From the NCBI GenBank assembly GCA_963749825.1, contig CAVVOI010000012.1, positions 744,001 to 808,000 of the forward strand: a stretch of 64,000 nt of DNA, in the 5' to 3' direction. This DNA comes from UBA11865 sp963749825 (GTDB lineage: Bacteria; Chloroflexota; Anaerolineae; Promineifilales; Promineifilaceae). The translations under genes and the position numbers were made by a program. How positions within the stretch are numbered: position 1 is the first letter of the stretch; the number at the start of each line of letters is the position of its first letter. This document shows, one piece after another, positions 52,906 to 61,373 of the stretch. Below the pieces are notes generated by a model. It was not told the origin of the DNA. It did not search any database and saw only the letters and a list, made by a program, of their open reading frames with translations.

Positions 52906-54176
52906 GCTCTATCTCCTTCTAAAATGGTATAAGAGGCTTTTTTTGCTACCGGAACTACCGCTGATCCAATTGGCAACACGGTCATGATTGGAGTCTGATC
53001 GAAATTATCCAGCGCTTTACCCAACGCTAAATCAAGATCTGAATATGGAATCATTCCACAGTCGCGTACCAAAGTCGGCGGCAGTGAACTTACTAAAAAA
53101 ACTGTAGCTCGCTGGAGGACACGGGCGATTGCTGCCGCCTTGTGTCCGCCCAGAACAAAGCGTTTCTGAATACGGGCCAATATATCGTCGGCGCTGTTGC
53201 CGATCAACCAATCTTCGAATATTGGGTTTCCGAATCCTTCGGGACACTCGGCGATCCAAATGATGATACCACCTGGTCGCACGGCTGCCGCGGCGCTATC
53301 CAAGGCTTTTTGCGCTTGATAGAGGTTGATATCTTTTGGATAACCGCCGGCGCTCACGATGACAATGTCAGCCAGTTGTTCGACTGCAATCTTTCTCTGA
53401 TAATCGAGCACACGACATAGCCAGCGATGGGCTTCCACTGGGTGCCCGGCGGCCGCGCTGACGACAGTATGCTCACCGTCGACGATGACGTTGAGAATAA
53501 AATCGAGACCAATGATAGCTGCTGCTTCCTCTATATCTTCACGGACTGGATTGTCATCTAAAACACCAACGCTGGCGTTTGAATGAACCATCATGGCATG
53601 GTTGCTCTGAATCGTCGCCAGTGAGCATACACCCGGCACTAACGCTTTCGCGCCACCAGAATAGCCTGCAAAATAATGTGGTTCGACGTTGCCCAGGGCG
53701 ATACGGATATCAGCATTTACGACGGGCTCGAAAGCTTCAATGAGTGTGCCTCGAGTCGTGGTTCCTAGATATACTGTCTGGTTCGGATCTGAGTCCAGAT
53801 ACCTGAAGCGCTGGGCCATCTCGACGCCAATCAACTTGATGCGTTCCTCGGCCGTCTGCGCCCGGTGAGAGCCAAGAGCAAATATTATCTGTATATCCTC
53901 ATCCCGAACGCCTGCCCTAGCCAGCTCTTCCAATAAGGGTGGCAACATCAGGTGCGTGGGACAGGGGCGAGTGATATCGCTGGTCACGATAACGATAGAG
54001 TTACCGGGCCGCACAATTTCGTGAAGACGTGGGCTGCCTATCGGCGCAGCAAGCGCCAGCCGGATCGGGTCATGTGGTGGCTTGTTTGGCTCAAGCAACA
54101 TGATTTCCCGGTCTTCGTTACCGAGACTTATCTCTAACTGCCGCTGTCCGTATGGCAAAAAGATGTTCACAATCAA
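52902..54176 (-). CDS. LarA-like nickel-pincer racemase/epimerase family protein
   Basis: 424-residue member of the lactate racemase LarA family (DUF2088 plus LarA C-terminal domain). Landmarks: IVIVTSDITRPCPTHLMLPP, FALGSHRAQTAEE with the His-Arg pair, NVEPHYFAGYSGGAKALVPG, where the Lys corresponds to the lysine that carries the nickel-pincer nucleotide in LarA, and HSNASVGVLDDNPVREDIEE. Family members racemise or epimerise 2-hydroxy acids, including sugar acids. No larB, larC or larE cofactor genes are nearby, so the cofactor must come from elsewhere. In this operon it could act on lactate or on a sugar acid made by the two dehydrogenases (inference). Confidence 0.9.
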   Translation of the reverse strand: MIVNIFLPYGQRQLEISLGNEDREIMLLEPNKPPHDPIRLALAAPIGSPRLHEIVRPGNSIVIVTSDITRPCPTHLMLPPLLEELARAGVRDEDIQIIFALGSHRAQTAEERIKLIGVEMAQRFRYLDSDPNQTVYLGTTTRGTLIEAFEPVVNADIRIALGNVEPHYFAGYSGGAKALVPGVCSLATIQSNHAMMVHSNASVGVLDDNPVREDIEEAAAIIGLDFILNVIVDGEHTVVSAAAGHPVEAHRWLCRVLDYQRKIAVEQLADIVIVSAGGYPKDINLYQAQKALDSAAAAVRPGGIIIWIAECPEGFGNPIFEDWLIGNSADDILARIQKRFVLGGHKAAAIARVLQRATVFLVSSLPPTLVRDCGMIPYSDLDLALGKALDNFDQTPIMTVLPIGSAVVPVAKKASYTILEGDRA

Positions 54177-54177
54177 C

Positions 54178-54939
54178 CTAAACCATTAAAAGGCCACCAT
54201 TGACACTCAATGTTTGACCGGTGATGAAACTGGCCTCATCAGAGGCAAGAAAAGATACGGCCGCCGCCACATCAGCCGGGCGACCCAATCGACCGGCCGG
54301 GATCTTGCTGATAATGCCTTCAATAGCTTTTTGAGTCCATCCGGTCGTCATTTCCGATTCGGTTGTTCCCGGCGCAACGGCATTGACCTGGATATTAGGC
54401 GCTAAAATCCGGGCCAGGCCTTTGGTAAGACCGAATAAACCCGCCTTTGAAGCTGAATAATGCAGCCCCACAGCCAAACCACCCATCTGCCCGGCACTCG
54501 AGGCGATGTTGATTATTTTACCTTGCCCTTGCTCACGCATTGCCGGAACAACGGCCTGGCTACATAAAAATGCACCCTTGAGATTGACGCCTAGAACGAG
54601 ATCCCACTCCTTGGCAGTGATCGCTTCTAACGGTGTTATCGGACAGATACCGGCATTGTTGACCAAAATATCAATACGGCCCCATACATCGAGAACCTCT
54701 TGGACCATGACTTTCACTTGGGCTTCATCACTGACATCGGCAGCCACATGAATAGCCTCGTATCCGTCGCTACGTAATTGTCGACCTTCCTGCTGGGCCA
54801 ATTCCTTGTCAAGGTCGATCAGAGCGACTCTTGCTCCGGCTTGGGCAAGAACCCGGGCGATCTCAAGACCGATGCCTCGAGCGGCGCCGGTTATGATCGC
54901 GGATTTATTCTTCAACATTATCTGATTCATACCAGCCAT
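54178..54939 (-). CDS. Short-chain dehydrogenase/reductase (FabG-like)
   Basis: 253-residue SDR with the classical set: ITGAARGIGLEIARVLAQAG cofactor loop, DVSDEAQVKVMV, NNAGICPITPLEAITAKEWD, catalytic Ser in IINIASSAGQMGG, Tyr and Lys in HYSASKAGLFGLTKGLAR, VAPGTTESEMTTGW and the C-terminal ASFITGQTLSVNGGLLMV. These are catabolic sugar or alcohol dehydrogenases as often as acyl-carrier reductases; the operon favours a sugar or hydroxy-acid role. It overlaps the end of the E2 gene by 13 bases; in-frame ATG codons at 54930 and 54918 are alternative starts. Confidence 0.92.
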   Translation of the reverse strand: MAGMNQIMLKNKSAIITGAARGIGLEIARVLAQAGARVALIDLDKELAQQEGRQLRSDGYEAIHVAADVSDEAQVKVMVQEVLDVWGRIDILVNNAGICPITPLEAITAKEWDLVLGVNLKGAFLCSQAVVPAMREQGQGKIINIASSAGQMGGLAVGLHYSASKAGLFGLTKGLARILAPNIQVNAVAPGTTESEMTTGWTQKAIEGIISKIPAGRLGRPADVAAAVSFLASDEASFITGQTLSVNGGLLMV

Positions 54940-56348
54940 AAATAAGGTTGCTCTACCAGTTGTTTGATTCGCTGCAGGAACTGGGCAGCGGGTCCACCAT
55001 CCACCAATCGATGGTCGAAAGTGAGACTCAAGGCCATCATCGTGCGGATAGCGGGTTCTCTATCAATCACCATCCAGCGATCAACCAATCGTCCGATTCC
55101 TAAGACCGCGCTCTCAGGTGGGTTGATAATGGGTGTGAAAAAATCAATTTCATAGACGCCTAGATTCGTAATAGTAAAGGTTCCACCAGACAGTTCATCG
55201 AGTAGTGCTTTACCTTCTTTTGCCCTTGGCAGCAGTTCGTTCATCTCGATGGCTAGCTGGCTGATGGGTTTGGTTTGAACATCCCTCACTACCGGAACCA
55301 CCAGGCCTCGGTCCGTATCGACAGCGACGCCAATGTTGACCTGCTCCCAGTATATAATTGTCTCACCGTCCAGCGATGCATTGAGAATCGGATGCTCAAG
55401 CAGTGCCTTGCAAACTAGCTTGACGATCAATGTGTTGTAGCTCGGTATGACGTCGCTATGCACGTCAGCCTTTTTCTCTTCACGTAAACGTTTTAGCTCA
55501 GTTGCATCGGCCTCCGTGGTCAGTGTCACAGCGGCCGAGGTTTGCGAGCTATTCGCCATGCGACTGGCGATTACTCGTCTCAGGCTACTCATCGGTTCAC
55601 GCCGCGCTTCAACCTTGATTTGGCCGCTGCCGGCTGCTTTTGAAGAGGCGCCGTCACTAGACTCGCTCAATTTGACTCTTTGCTTAATAGCATCCTCTAC
55701 GTCACTACGCTCTAGGCGTTTGCCTGGATGTTGGCGGGCTAGCTGGCGAATGTCAAGCCCGGTCGATTCAGCCAGGCGTCGGGCCACAGGAGAAATCTGA
55801 GCAGTGTCTACCTCAACTTTCCCACTAGCGGCGGATGATAGTTGTTCCGCCAAAAAGATGACGTCTCGTTCTTTTATCCGCCCTCTTGGACCTGTACCTG
55901 TGGCTAACCGCCAGTCCACATTTAATTCTACTGCCTGGCGGCGGGCGGCAGGACTGGACGGTGGCCTGTTTATTTGGTCAAGTTTATTTGTGGTGCTGCC
56001 TTGTAATTGAGGTACTGACGCCGATAAGTCGTCATTATTTGGCGATCTTATTGTCGTTATTGCGTGCTCTGAAATAATTGCCGGCTGGTTTCGGTCTACG
56101 GTATTTTCACCTTCGGCTAACAAGTAAGCGATGACTTCACCTACAGCTATATCGCCATCCTCTGGCCCTTTGATGATTTGCAGTGTGCCGCGCTCAATCG
56201 CTTCAACCTCAACTACAGCCTTGTCGCCTTCAATTTCCAGCAGCATATCACCTGGTTGGATGTAGTCACCGGATTCTTTGCGCCAGGCCATAATCCGGCC
56301 GCTGTCCATCGAAAGACCTAATTGAGGCATGACAATTTCAAAAGCCAT
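54927..56348 (-). CDS. 2-oxoacid dehydrogenase E2 component (dihydrolipoamide acyltransferase)
   Basis: 473-residue E2 core. Lipoyl domain at 1-80 with Lys43 in EIEGDKAVVEVEA; two peripheral-subunit-binding domains, PAARRQAVELNVDWRLATGT (about 130-165) and ISPVARRLAESTGLDIRQLA (about 188-220); catalytic domain from about 250 with DHRLVDGG, where His446 and Asp450 are active-site residues. Having two binding domains is unusual; most E2 proteins have one. It is encoded 10 bases after E1 beta. Acetoin, pyruvate or branched-chain 2-oxo acids are all possible acyl donors. No E3 gene (lipoamide dehydrogenase) lies in the window. Confidence 0.94.
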   Translation of the reverse strand: MAFEIVMPQLGLSMDSGRIMAWRKESGDYIQPGDMLLEIEGDKAVVEVEAIERGTLQIIKGPEDGDIAVGEVIAYLLAEGENTVDRNQPAIISEHAITTIRSPNNDDLSASVPQLQGSTTNKLDQINRPPSSPAARRQAVELNVDWRLATGTGPRGRIKERDVIFLAEQLSSAASGKVEVDTAQISPVARRLAESTGLDIRQLARQHPGKRLERSDVEDAIKQRVKLSESSDGASSKAAGSGQIKVEARREPMSSLRRVIASRMANSSQTSAAVTLTTEADATELKRLREEKKADVHSDVIPSYNTLIVKLVCKALLEHPILNASLDGETIIYWEQVNIGVAVDTDRGLVVPVVRDVQTKPISQLAIEMNELLPRAKEGKALLDELSGGTFTITNLGVYEIDFFTPIINPPESAVLGIGRLVDRWMVIDREPAIRTMMALSLTFDHRLVDGGPAAQFLQRIKQLVEQPYLWLV

Positions 56349-56358
56349 GAGTCTTCCG

Positions 56359-57345
56359 TTACGCTCTCATTTCTCTGACGATTTCGACAATCCGGTCGGT
56401 TGAAGGAATGGTCAGATCTTCCAGGCTAGGCGCGAAGGGAACTGGCACATCAGCCGCTCCAAGCCGGCGAATAGGTTCGTCTAAATAGTCAAAAGCCTTT
56501 TCCTGCAAACGGGCAGCAATTTCGGCCGTCACACCAAAGCTCTGGTAGCCTTCATCGACTACAAGAGCATGATTGGTTTTCAACACAGAATTGACCAGGG
56601 TTTCTTCATCCAGCGGTGAAAGCGAACGCGGGTCGATCACCTCGACGTCGATGCCATCATTTGCCAAAATCTCGGCCGCCTCCATTGTTGGGTACAACAT
56701 ACTTGATGTACAGATGATCGTCGCATCACGCCCTTCTCGATGTATCCTCGCCTGGCCCAGAGGGACCGTGTAATCACCATTGGGGATAGGGCCTTTCTGG
56801 GCATACATCATCTTGTCTTCCATGAAGATGACCGGGTTATCATCGCGAATGGCGCTCTTAAGCAGCCCCTTGGCATCAGCAGGTGTAGAGGGCATGACTA
56901 CCTTCAATCCTGGAATGTGACAAAACCAGGCTTGTAGGCTCTGACTATGCTGAGCCGCAGCGCGGCGTCCGGCGCCCATTGCCGTGCGGATCACCATGGG
57001 AATCGTCGTTTGACCGGCAGTCATATAACGCAATTTCGCCGCTTGATTAACCAATTGATCGGAAGCCAGGGTCGTAAAATCACTGAACATGATTTCGACG
57101 ATGGGCCGCATGCCGGTCATGGCTGCACCGACGGCTAAGCCAACGATGCCTGCTTCCGCGATAGGCGTATCGCGAACACGCTCTTCACCAAAAGCATCAA
57201 GCAATCCGGCCGTTACCTTGAATACGCCCCCGGCAATGCCGATGTCCTCTCCCATGACAAAGATTCGTTCATCGCGCGCCATCTCTTCATGAAGCGCTTC
57301 GTTGATGGCTTCTCTAATTGTTCCAATACGTTCAGGCGTAGACAT
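56359..57345 (-). CDS. 2-oxoacid dehydrogenase E1 component, beta subunit
   Basis: 328-residue transketolase-like beta subunit (PdhB/AcoB/BkdB type). N-terminus TIREAINEALHEEMARDERI, then VMGEDIGIAGGVFKVTAGLL, RDTPIAEAGIVGLAVGAAMT, GRRAAAQHSQSLQAWFCHIP and the C-terminal domain IEVIDPRSLSPLDEET-like text. All match the family and length. It overlaps the alpha-subunit gene by 14 bases, showing translational coupling. With E1 alpha and thiamine diphosphate it decarboxylates a 2-oxo acid and loads the lipoyl arm of E2. QHSQSLQAW is the pyruvate/acetoin type sequence, but the substrate is open. Confidence 0.95.
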   Translation of the reverse strand: MSTPERIGTIREAINEALHEEMARDERIFVMGEDIGIAGGVFKVTAGLLDAFGEERVRDTPIAEAGIVGLAVGAAMTGMRPIVEIMFSDFTTLASDQLVNQAAKLRYMTAGQTTIPMVIRTAMGAGRRAAAQHSQSLQAWFCHIPGLKVVMPSTPADAKGLLKSAIRDDNPVIFMEDKMMYAQKGPIPNGDYTVPLGQARIHREGRDATIICTSSMLYPTMEAAEILANDGIDVEVIDPRSLSPLDEETLVNSVLKTNHALVVDEGYQSFGVTAEIAARLQEKAFDYLDEPIRRLGAADVPVPFAPSLEDLTIPSTDRIVEIVREMRA

Positions 57346-58348
57346 CTTTAAACACCTCAGAGGGGTCAGGGTATGGAGCTTGCTTGGCGAATTCCACTGA
57401 CGCGTCGATCAGGTCCTGGACCTGGGCGTCTACTTCGTCTAAGGCGCTGCTTTCAATCGCGTCGATTTCGATGAGCTGGATCCGGAAACGCTCAATGGGA
57501 CAATTCCCCATCCACTCCTCGATTTCGTCTTGTCCTCGATAGCCGTAGGTGTCACCCTGGTCACCCATGTGATGACCTCGCCAACGGTAAGTTTTACATT
57601 CGACGAAGGAGGGTCCTAGACCGGCCCGGGCTCGCCCGGTTGCCCAGATCGCAGCCTCGTAAACGGCCAGAACATCGTTGCCGTCTACTGACTTGCTTGG
57701 AATACCCATCGCTTCTGCCCGCGCAGGGCCGGTACCCGCTGTCGCTTTGCTGGATGGCGTGTACTCACCATAATTATTGTTTTCCATGACGTAAACGACT
57801 GGTAGGGTCCAAAGCGATGCCATATTAGCCGCTTCGTAAAATAGACCTTCATTCAGGGCACCATCGCCAAAGAAGGATACAGATATCCGGTCTTCTTTCA
57901 TTAGTTTGGCTGACAAACCGGCCCCGGTAGCGATCCCTAATCCACCGGCGACAATACCGTTGGCGCCCAGAATACCTAGGCTCATGTCGACGATGTGCAT
58001 GCTACCACCTTTGCCTCGGTTGTAGCCGGCTTCTTTGCCTAAAAGCTCGGCAAACATGCGCTTGGGATCGCCGCCCTTTGCCAAAAGGTGACCGTGCCCA
58101 CGATGCGTGCTGGTTATATTGTCTTGTTCATTGAGAGTAACGCAGACGCCCACCGCCACGGCCTCCATCCCCGTGTAGAGATGGGCGAGACCGGGCATGA
58201 TCCCTCGACTGTAAACATCGTACGTGGTGTTTTCGAACTTACGAATAGTCACCATTCGCCTGTACATATCGAGGAGAAGATCTAAGGGTAGGTCAGCATG
58301 CTCAACATTAATGAGCGGTGGTGACGGTAATTCTCCAGCTCGTGTCAT
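57332..58348 (-). CDS. 2-oxoacid dehydrogenase E1 component, alpha subunit
   Basis: 338-residue thiamine-diphosphate subunit (PdhA/AcoA type). Landmarks: LLLDMYRRMVTIRKFENTTY, GMEAVAVGVCVTLNEQDNIT, STHRGHGHLLAKGGD, GKGGSMHIVDMSLGILGANG and the thiamine motif GDGALNEGLFYEAANMASLW ending in ENNNYG. TYRWRGHHMGDQGDTYGYR carries the phosphorylation-loop region. It is encoded after the FadR-type regulator and heads the enzyme genes of the operon. ISPxD-type acetoin genes are not adjacent, so pyruvate from a sugar-acid aldolase step or another 2-oxo acid may be the substrate. Confidence 0.95.
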   Translation of the reverse strand: MTRAGELPSPPLINVEHADLPLDLLLDMYRRMVTIRKFENTTYDVYSRGIMPGLAHLYTGMEAVAVGVCVTLNEQDNITSTHRGHGHLLAKGGDPKRMFAELLGKEAGYNRGKGGSMHIVDMSLGILGANGIVAGGLGIATGAGLSAKLMKEDRISVSFFGDGALNEGLFYEAANMASLWTLPVVYVMENNNYGEYTPSSKATAGTGPARAEAMGIPSKSVDGNDVLAVYEAAIWATGRARAGLGPSFVECKTYRWRGHHMGDQGDTYGYRGQDEIEEWMGNCPIERFRIQLIEIDAIESSALDEVDAQVQDLIDASVEFAKQAPYPDPSEVFKDVYA

Positions 58349-58401
58349 AATAATTCCTTAGTGGTTCGTTGGATTCTAATCTTCCTAGGGAAGACGTGAC
58401 C

Positions 58402-59124
58402 TTATCGATCTTCGAATTCTTTGGAATGAGCTAAGCCAATGCTAACCTGCTCCATATGGGCAGCCATTGCTTCGAGAGCTGCCTGCGGATCGCGTTTTTC
58501 TATTGCGGAAAAAATCGCGAGATGCCACATGCGAGCCTTCCCTAATTCACCTGGAACAATGAAGATACGGCGACGGGCTTCACGTAGTAGATCTGCGGTT
58601 GACGAAAGCACCATCAGCAGCACCGGGTTATGGGTCGCTTTTGCAATTTGCAAATGAAAGCTCATGTCCCGTATGACATGTTCTTCAATTGAGTCATCCT
58701 CTGGAAGATCGGAAATAGCGCGCAGTAATTCTAGTTCTGCTGCTGTGATGCGCTCGGCTGCCAAAGCCGCCAGGTCTGGCTCAATTATTCGGCGCGTTTC
58801 CATCAATTGTTCGAAAACTTCATCCCCGTGCAGCAACAGTAACACTTGAGGGTCAAGGGTGTTCCACTGATCAATAGGATTTACAGTAGTTCCACGCCCC
58901 TGCCGTACATTTATGATACCCTTGGCTTCTAATGAACTAATTGATTCTCGAACTACGACACGACTGACATTGAAAATGGTTGCCAGATCTCGTTCGGCAG
59001 GTAAGCGATCACCAGGTTTGTAGTGACCTTCGATGATCTTCTGGAGCAGCTGGCGACTGATTTGCTCGCTGAATTTTTCGCTTTGTAAACTCTGAAATAG
59101 GCCCTGATTCGTCGTACCGATCAT
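58402..59124 (-). CDS. GntR/FadR family transcriptional regulator
   Basis: 240-residue regulator of the FadR subgroup. Winged helix at about 12-78 (KIIEGHYKPGDRLPAERDLA, NVSRVVVRESISSLEAKGI), then an all-helical FCD effector domain with metal-binding type residues (MSFHLQIAKATHN, LREARRRIF, MWHLAIFSAIEKRDPQAALE). Members of this group (PdhR, LldR, DgoR, GlcC) sense pyruvate, lactate or sugar acids, fitting the operon it precedes. Start: ATG 59124 is taken; a TTG six codons earlier (59142) is possible. A T-GGT-NNN-ACC-A operator lies 63 bases upstream, so it is probably autoregulated. Confidence 0.92.
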   Translation of the reverse strand: MIGTTNQGLFQSLQSEKFSEQISRQLLQKIIEGHYKPGDRLPAERDLATIFNVSRVVVRESISSLEAKGIINVRQGRGTTVNPIDQWNTLDPQVLLLLHGDEVFEQLMETRRIIEPDLAALAAERITAAELELLRAISDLPEDDSIEEHVIRDMSFHLQIAKATHNPVLLMVLSSTADLLREARRRIFIVPGELGKARMWHLAIFSAIEKRDPQAALEAMAAHMEQVSIGLAHSKEFEDR

Positions 59125-59186
59125 TGAATTCAATCCGATCAACTACCAAAGAATTGGCTCTATGATATAATGGGCTACTGATATAG

Positions 59187-59197
59187 TGGTCTAACCA
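59187..59197. promoter_or_regulatory. FadR/PdhR-type operator
   Basis: TGGTCTAACCA fits the T-GGT-NNN-ACC-A pattern bound by PdhR, LldR and related FadR-group regulators. On the minus strand a TATATC box directly follows it, with TTACTG 18 bases before that, so the site lies inside the likely promoter of the regulator gene. Confidence 0.65.
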
Positions 59198-59376
59198 GTT
59201 TAACAGTAATAGGATATTATTGTTTGAAACGTTTGTCAAGGTATCTACCAGACTTTGTCAATTCCTCACCGTGGACAAAGATTTGCAGCATTTATTGGCG
59301 AAGATCACCTTTAATTCGACAAACAGGGGTATCATTACTAAAGCGTTTTCCTGATCGTCTTTGGGTAAACACGTAA

Positions 59377-59486
59377 GTAAACCGCCATTAATTCTTCGAG
59401 AATGAACTTTTTCAGCGGCGGTTGACTTCTAGGCAGTTACGCTCGCGGGATTGCATGTGATCCCATAAAGATTTGCGCAAGTGCAC
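59377..59486. repeat. 110-base dispersed repeat, copy B
   Basis: Aligns without gaps to 9382-9491 (about 81% identical). In the minus-strand frame it reads LPRSQPPLKKFILEELMAVY but has a stop (TAA) just before this segment, so it is more decayed than copy A. It lies between the divergent GntR and aldehyde oxidoreductase genes, ending 34 bases before the start codon at 59520. The rest of this 395-base gap holds only the operator and promoter elements. Confidence 0.6.
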
Positions 59487-59519
59487 CTCAGCCTATCAAC
59501 AAAGAAAGGAGACCCACCA

Positions 59520-61223
59520 ATGAAGGTATTACGCGCCAATGTGGGTAGCGGAGCAATTCGTTACGAAGAAGTTCCCGAGAGTTGGAAGCAATACGGCGGG
59601 CGAGCACTTGTTGCCCGATTTTTATTGGATGAAGTTCCGCCAAATTGCGATCCAATTGGCCCTAATAACAAATTGATCTGGGCCCCTGGTCTTTTGGTCG
59701 GTCACATGTTATCGAGCGTCGATCGGATTTCAGTGGGTGGTAAAAGCCCGATGACAGGTGGCGCAAAGGAAGCAAATGCAGGAGGTACGACCGGGATGAG
59801 AATGGCCTGGCTGCGCCTATTCGCTTTGATCATCGAAGGCAAGCCGGCCGACGGTGAAGGCTGGAAAGTTCTCTATATAGGTAAAGACGGCGCGCGCTTT
59901 GAACCGGCCGGTGATTTGATTGGATTGGGTTTGAAGGAAAGCGGCAAGCTTTTGCGCCAGCGATTCGGTGACCATATCGGCGTGTCCGCGATTGGTCCGG
60001 CAGGGGAACGTCTTTACCAAGCTGCTGGCATCACTCACATGGACAAAGACAATAACCTGACCCGAATCTCAGCCCGCGGTGGGCTCGGGGCAGTGATGGG
60101 TTCTAAAAAACTGAAGGCAATCCTTTTTGACCACCAGAAGAGTAACCGGCCGGAAGTCGTAGACAAGGTAGCTTTCAAGGATGCATCCAAACGATATCTT
60201 GAGTCGCTACAAAAACACCCCCAGACCAGCGAAGTTTACACTTTTTATGGCACGGCCGCCATGGTTCACTTGTGTAACACCGTTGGTGGTATCCCGACTC
60301 GTAATTTCTCTCGCGGCCGGTTTGAAGGCGCTGAGGCTATAAGTGGCGAAACTATCAGGGAACTGAACGAATCACGTGGAGGCGACATTTCTCATGCATG
60401 TATGGCTGGCTGCACAATCAAATGTTCAAATGTCTATGCCGGTGCCAATGGGGAGACACTGGTCACGCCAATAGAATATGAAACCATCGGTTTGATGGGT
60501 TCCAATCTCGAAATTGACGATCCAGATGTGATCGCTCGCTTGAATGATATCGCCAACGACATGGGCCTGGACACGATTGATGTAGGCGCCGCGCTCGGAA
60601 TCGCCGCTGAAGCCGGGTACATGCCATTTGGTGACGGACAGGCCGCCCTCGAATTGATGGATGAAGTCAAGCAGGACACACCGCTTGGGCGAATCATTGG
60701 TTGTGGGGCAGCATTGGCCGGACAGGTGCTGGGCGTTAACCGTATGCCGGTCGTCAAAGGTCAGGCCCTCTCAGCTTACGATCCACGGGCCATCAAGGGG
60801 ACAGGCGTCACCTATGCCACTTCACCACAAGGCGCCGATCATACCAGTGGCTTGACGATTCGGGCCAAGGTTGACCACACCTCACCAGATGGGCAAGTTC
60901 AACTTTCCCGCAATGCCCAATACAGTATGGCCGGATACGATTCACTGGGCGCTTGTGTCATGGGTGGCTTCGGCTTTGGTTTGGACCCAACGATGGTGCC
61001 CGATCTCGTCAACGCGCGATATGGTTGGCAAGTCAGCGAAGGTTATCTCAAAGAGTTAGGTCGTGATTCAATACTGATGGAGCGCGAGTTCAACCGGCGA
61101 GCAGGATTCACGAAGGAAGATGATCGTCTTCCAGAGTGGATGACCCTAGAACAGTTGCCACCTCTAAATACGGTTTTCGATGTGCCCGAAGAAGAAATGG
61201 ATAGTATCTTCGATGAACCATAG
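59520..61223 (+). CDS. Aldehyde:ferredoxin oxidoreductase family protein
   Basis: 567-residue AOR-family tungsten or molybdenum enzyme. Blocks: QYGGRALVARFLLDEVPP, GPNNKLIWAPGLLVGHMLSS, KSPMTGGAKEANAGGTTGM, ISARGGLGAVMGSKKLKAIL and GIPTRNFSRGRFEGAEAISG. The cluster Cys are 294, 298 and 302 (HACMAGCTIKCSN), spaced x3-x3 in place of the x2-x3 seen in the other AOR, with a distal Cys in YDSLGACVMGGFG. This spacing and sequence resemble the YdhV-like branch of unknown substrate. Start at ATG 59520 behind AGGAG, eight bases; a GTG at 59481 is unlikely. It stands alone between divergent and convergent neighbours. Confidence 0.92.
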   Translation: MKVLRANVGSGAIRYEEVPESWKQYGGRALVARFLLDEVPPNCDPIGPNNKLIWAPGLLVGHMLSSVDRISVGGKSPMTGGAKEANAGGTTGMRMAWLRLFALIIEGKPADGEGWKVLYIGKDGARFEPAGDLIGLGLKESGKLLRQRFGDHIGVSAIGPAGERLYQAAGITHMDKDNNLTRISARGGLGAVMGSKKLKAILFDHQKSNRPEVVDKVAFKDASKRYLESLQKHPQTSEVYTFYGTAAMVHLCNTVGGIPTRNFSRGRFEGAEAISGETIRELNESRGGDISHACMAGCTIKCSNVYAGANGETLVTPIEYETIGLMGSNLEIDDPDVIARLNDIANDMGLDTIDVGAALGIAAEAGYMPFGDGQAALELMDEVKQDTPLGRIIGCGAALAGQVLGVNRMPVVKGQALSAYDPRAIKGTGVTYATSPQGADHTSGLTIRAKVDHTSPDGQVQLSRNAQYSMAGYDSLGACVMGGFGFGLDPTMVPDLVNARYGWQVSEGYLKELGRDSILMEREFNRRAGFTKEDDRLPEWMTLEQLPPLNTVFDVPEEEMDSIFDEP

Positions 61224-61373
61224 GCAAGCGTGGCCCGATTTTTTTTAGATTCGTTATTACCTTCTACAGCTGGCTGACGTAATTACATTCATATGGTTAT
61301 ACAAGCGATGGTGATTCAATTCGTCGCCAGTCCCTTGTACATTAGTCACCGGATCGGGGCGATCGAGCGCTAC

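Noticed and set aside
61224..61373. Run of eight T after the second AOR gene as a terminator
   Set aside because: No GC-rich stem precedes the T run, so a rho-independent terminator is not supported.
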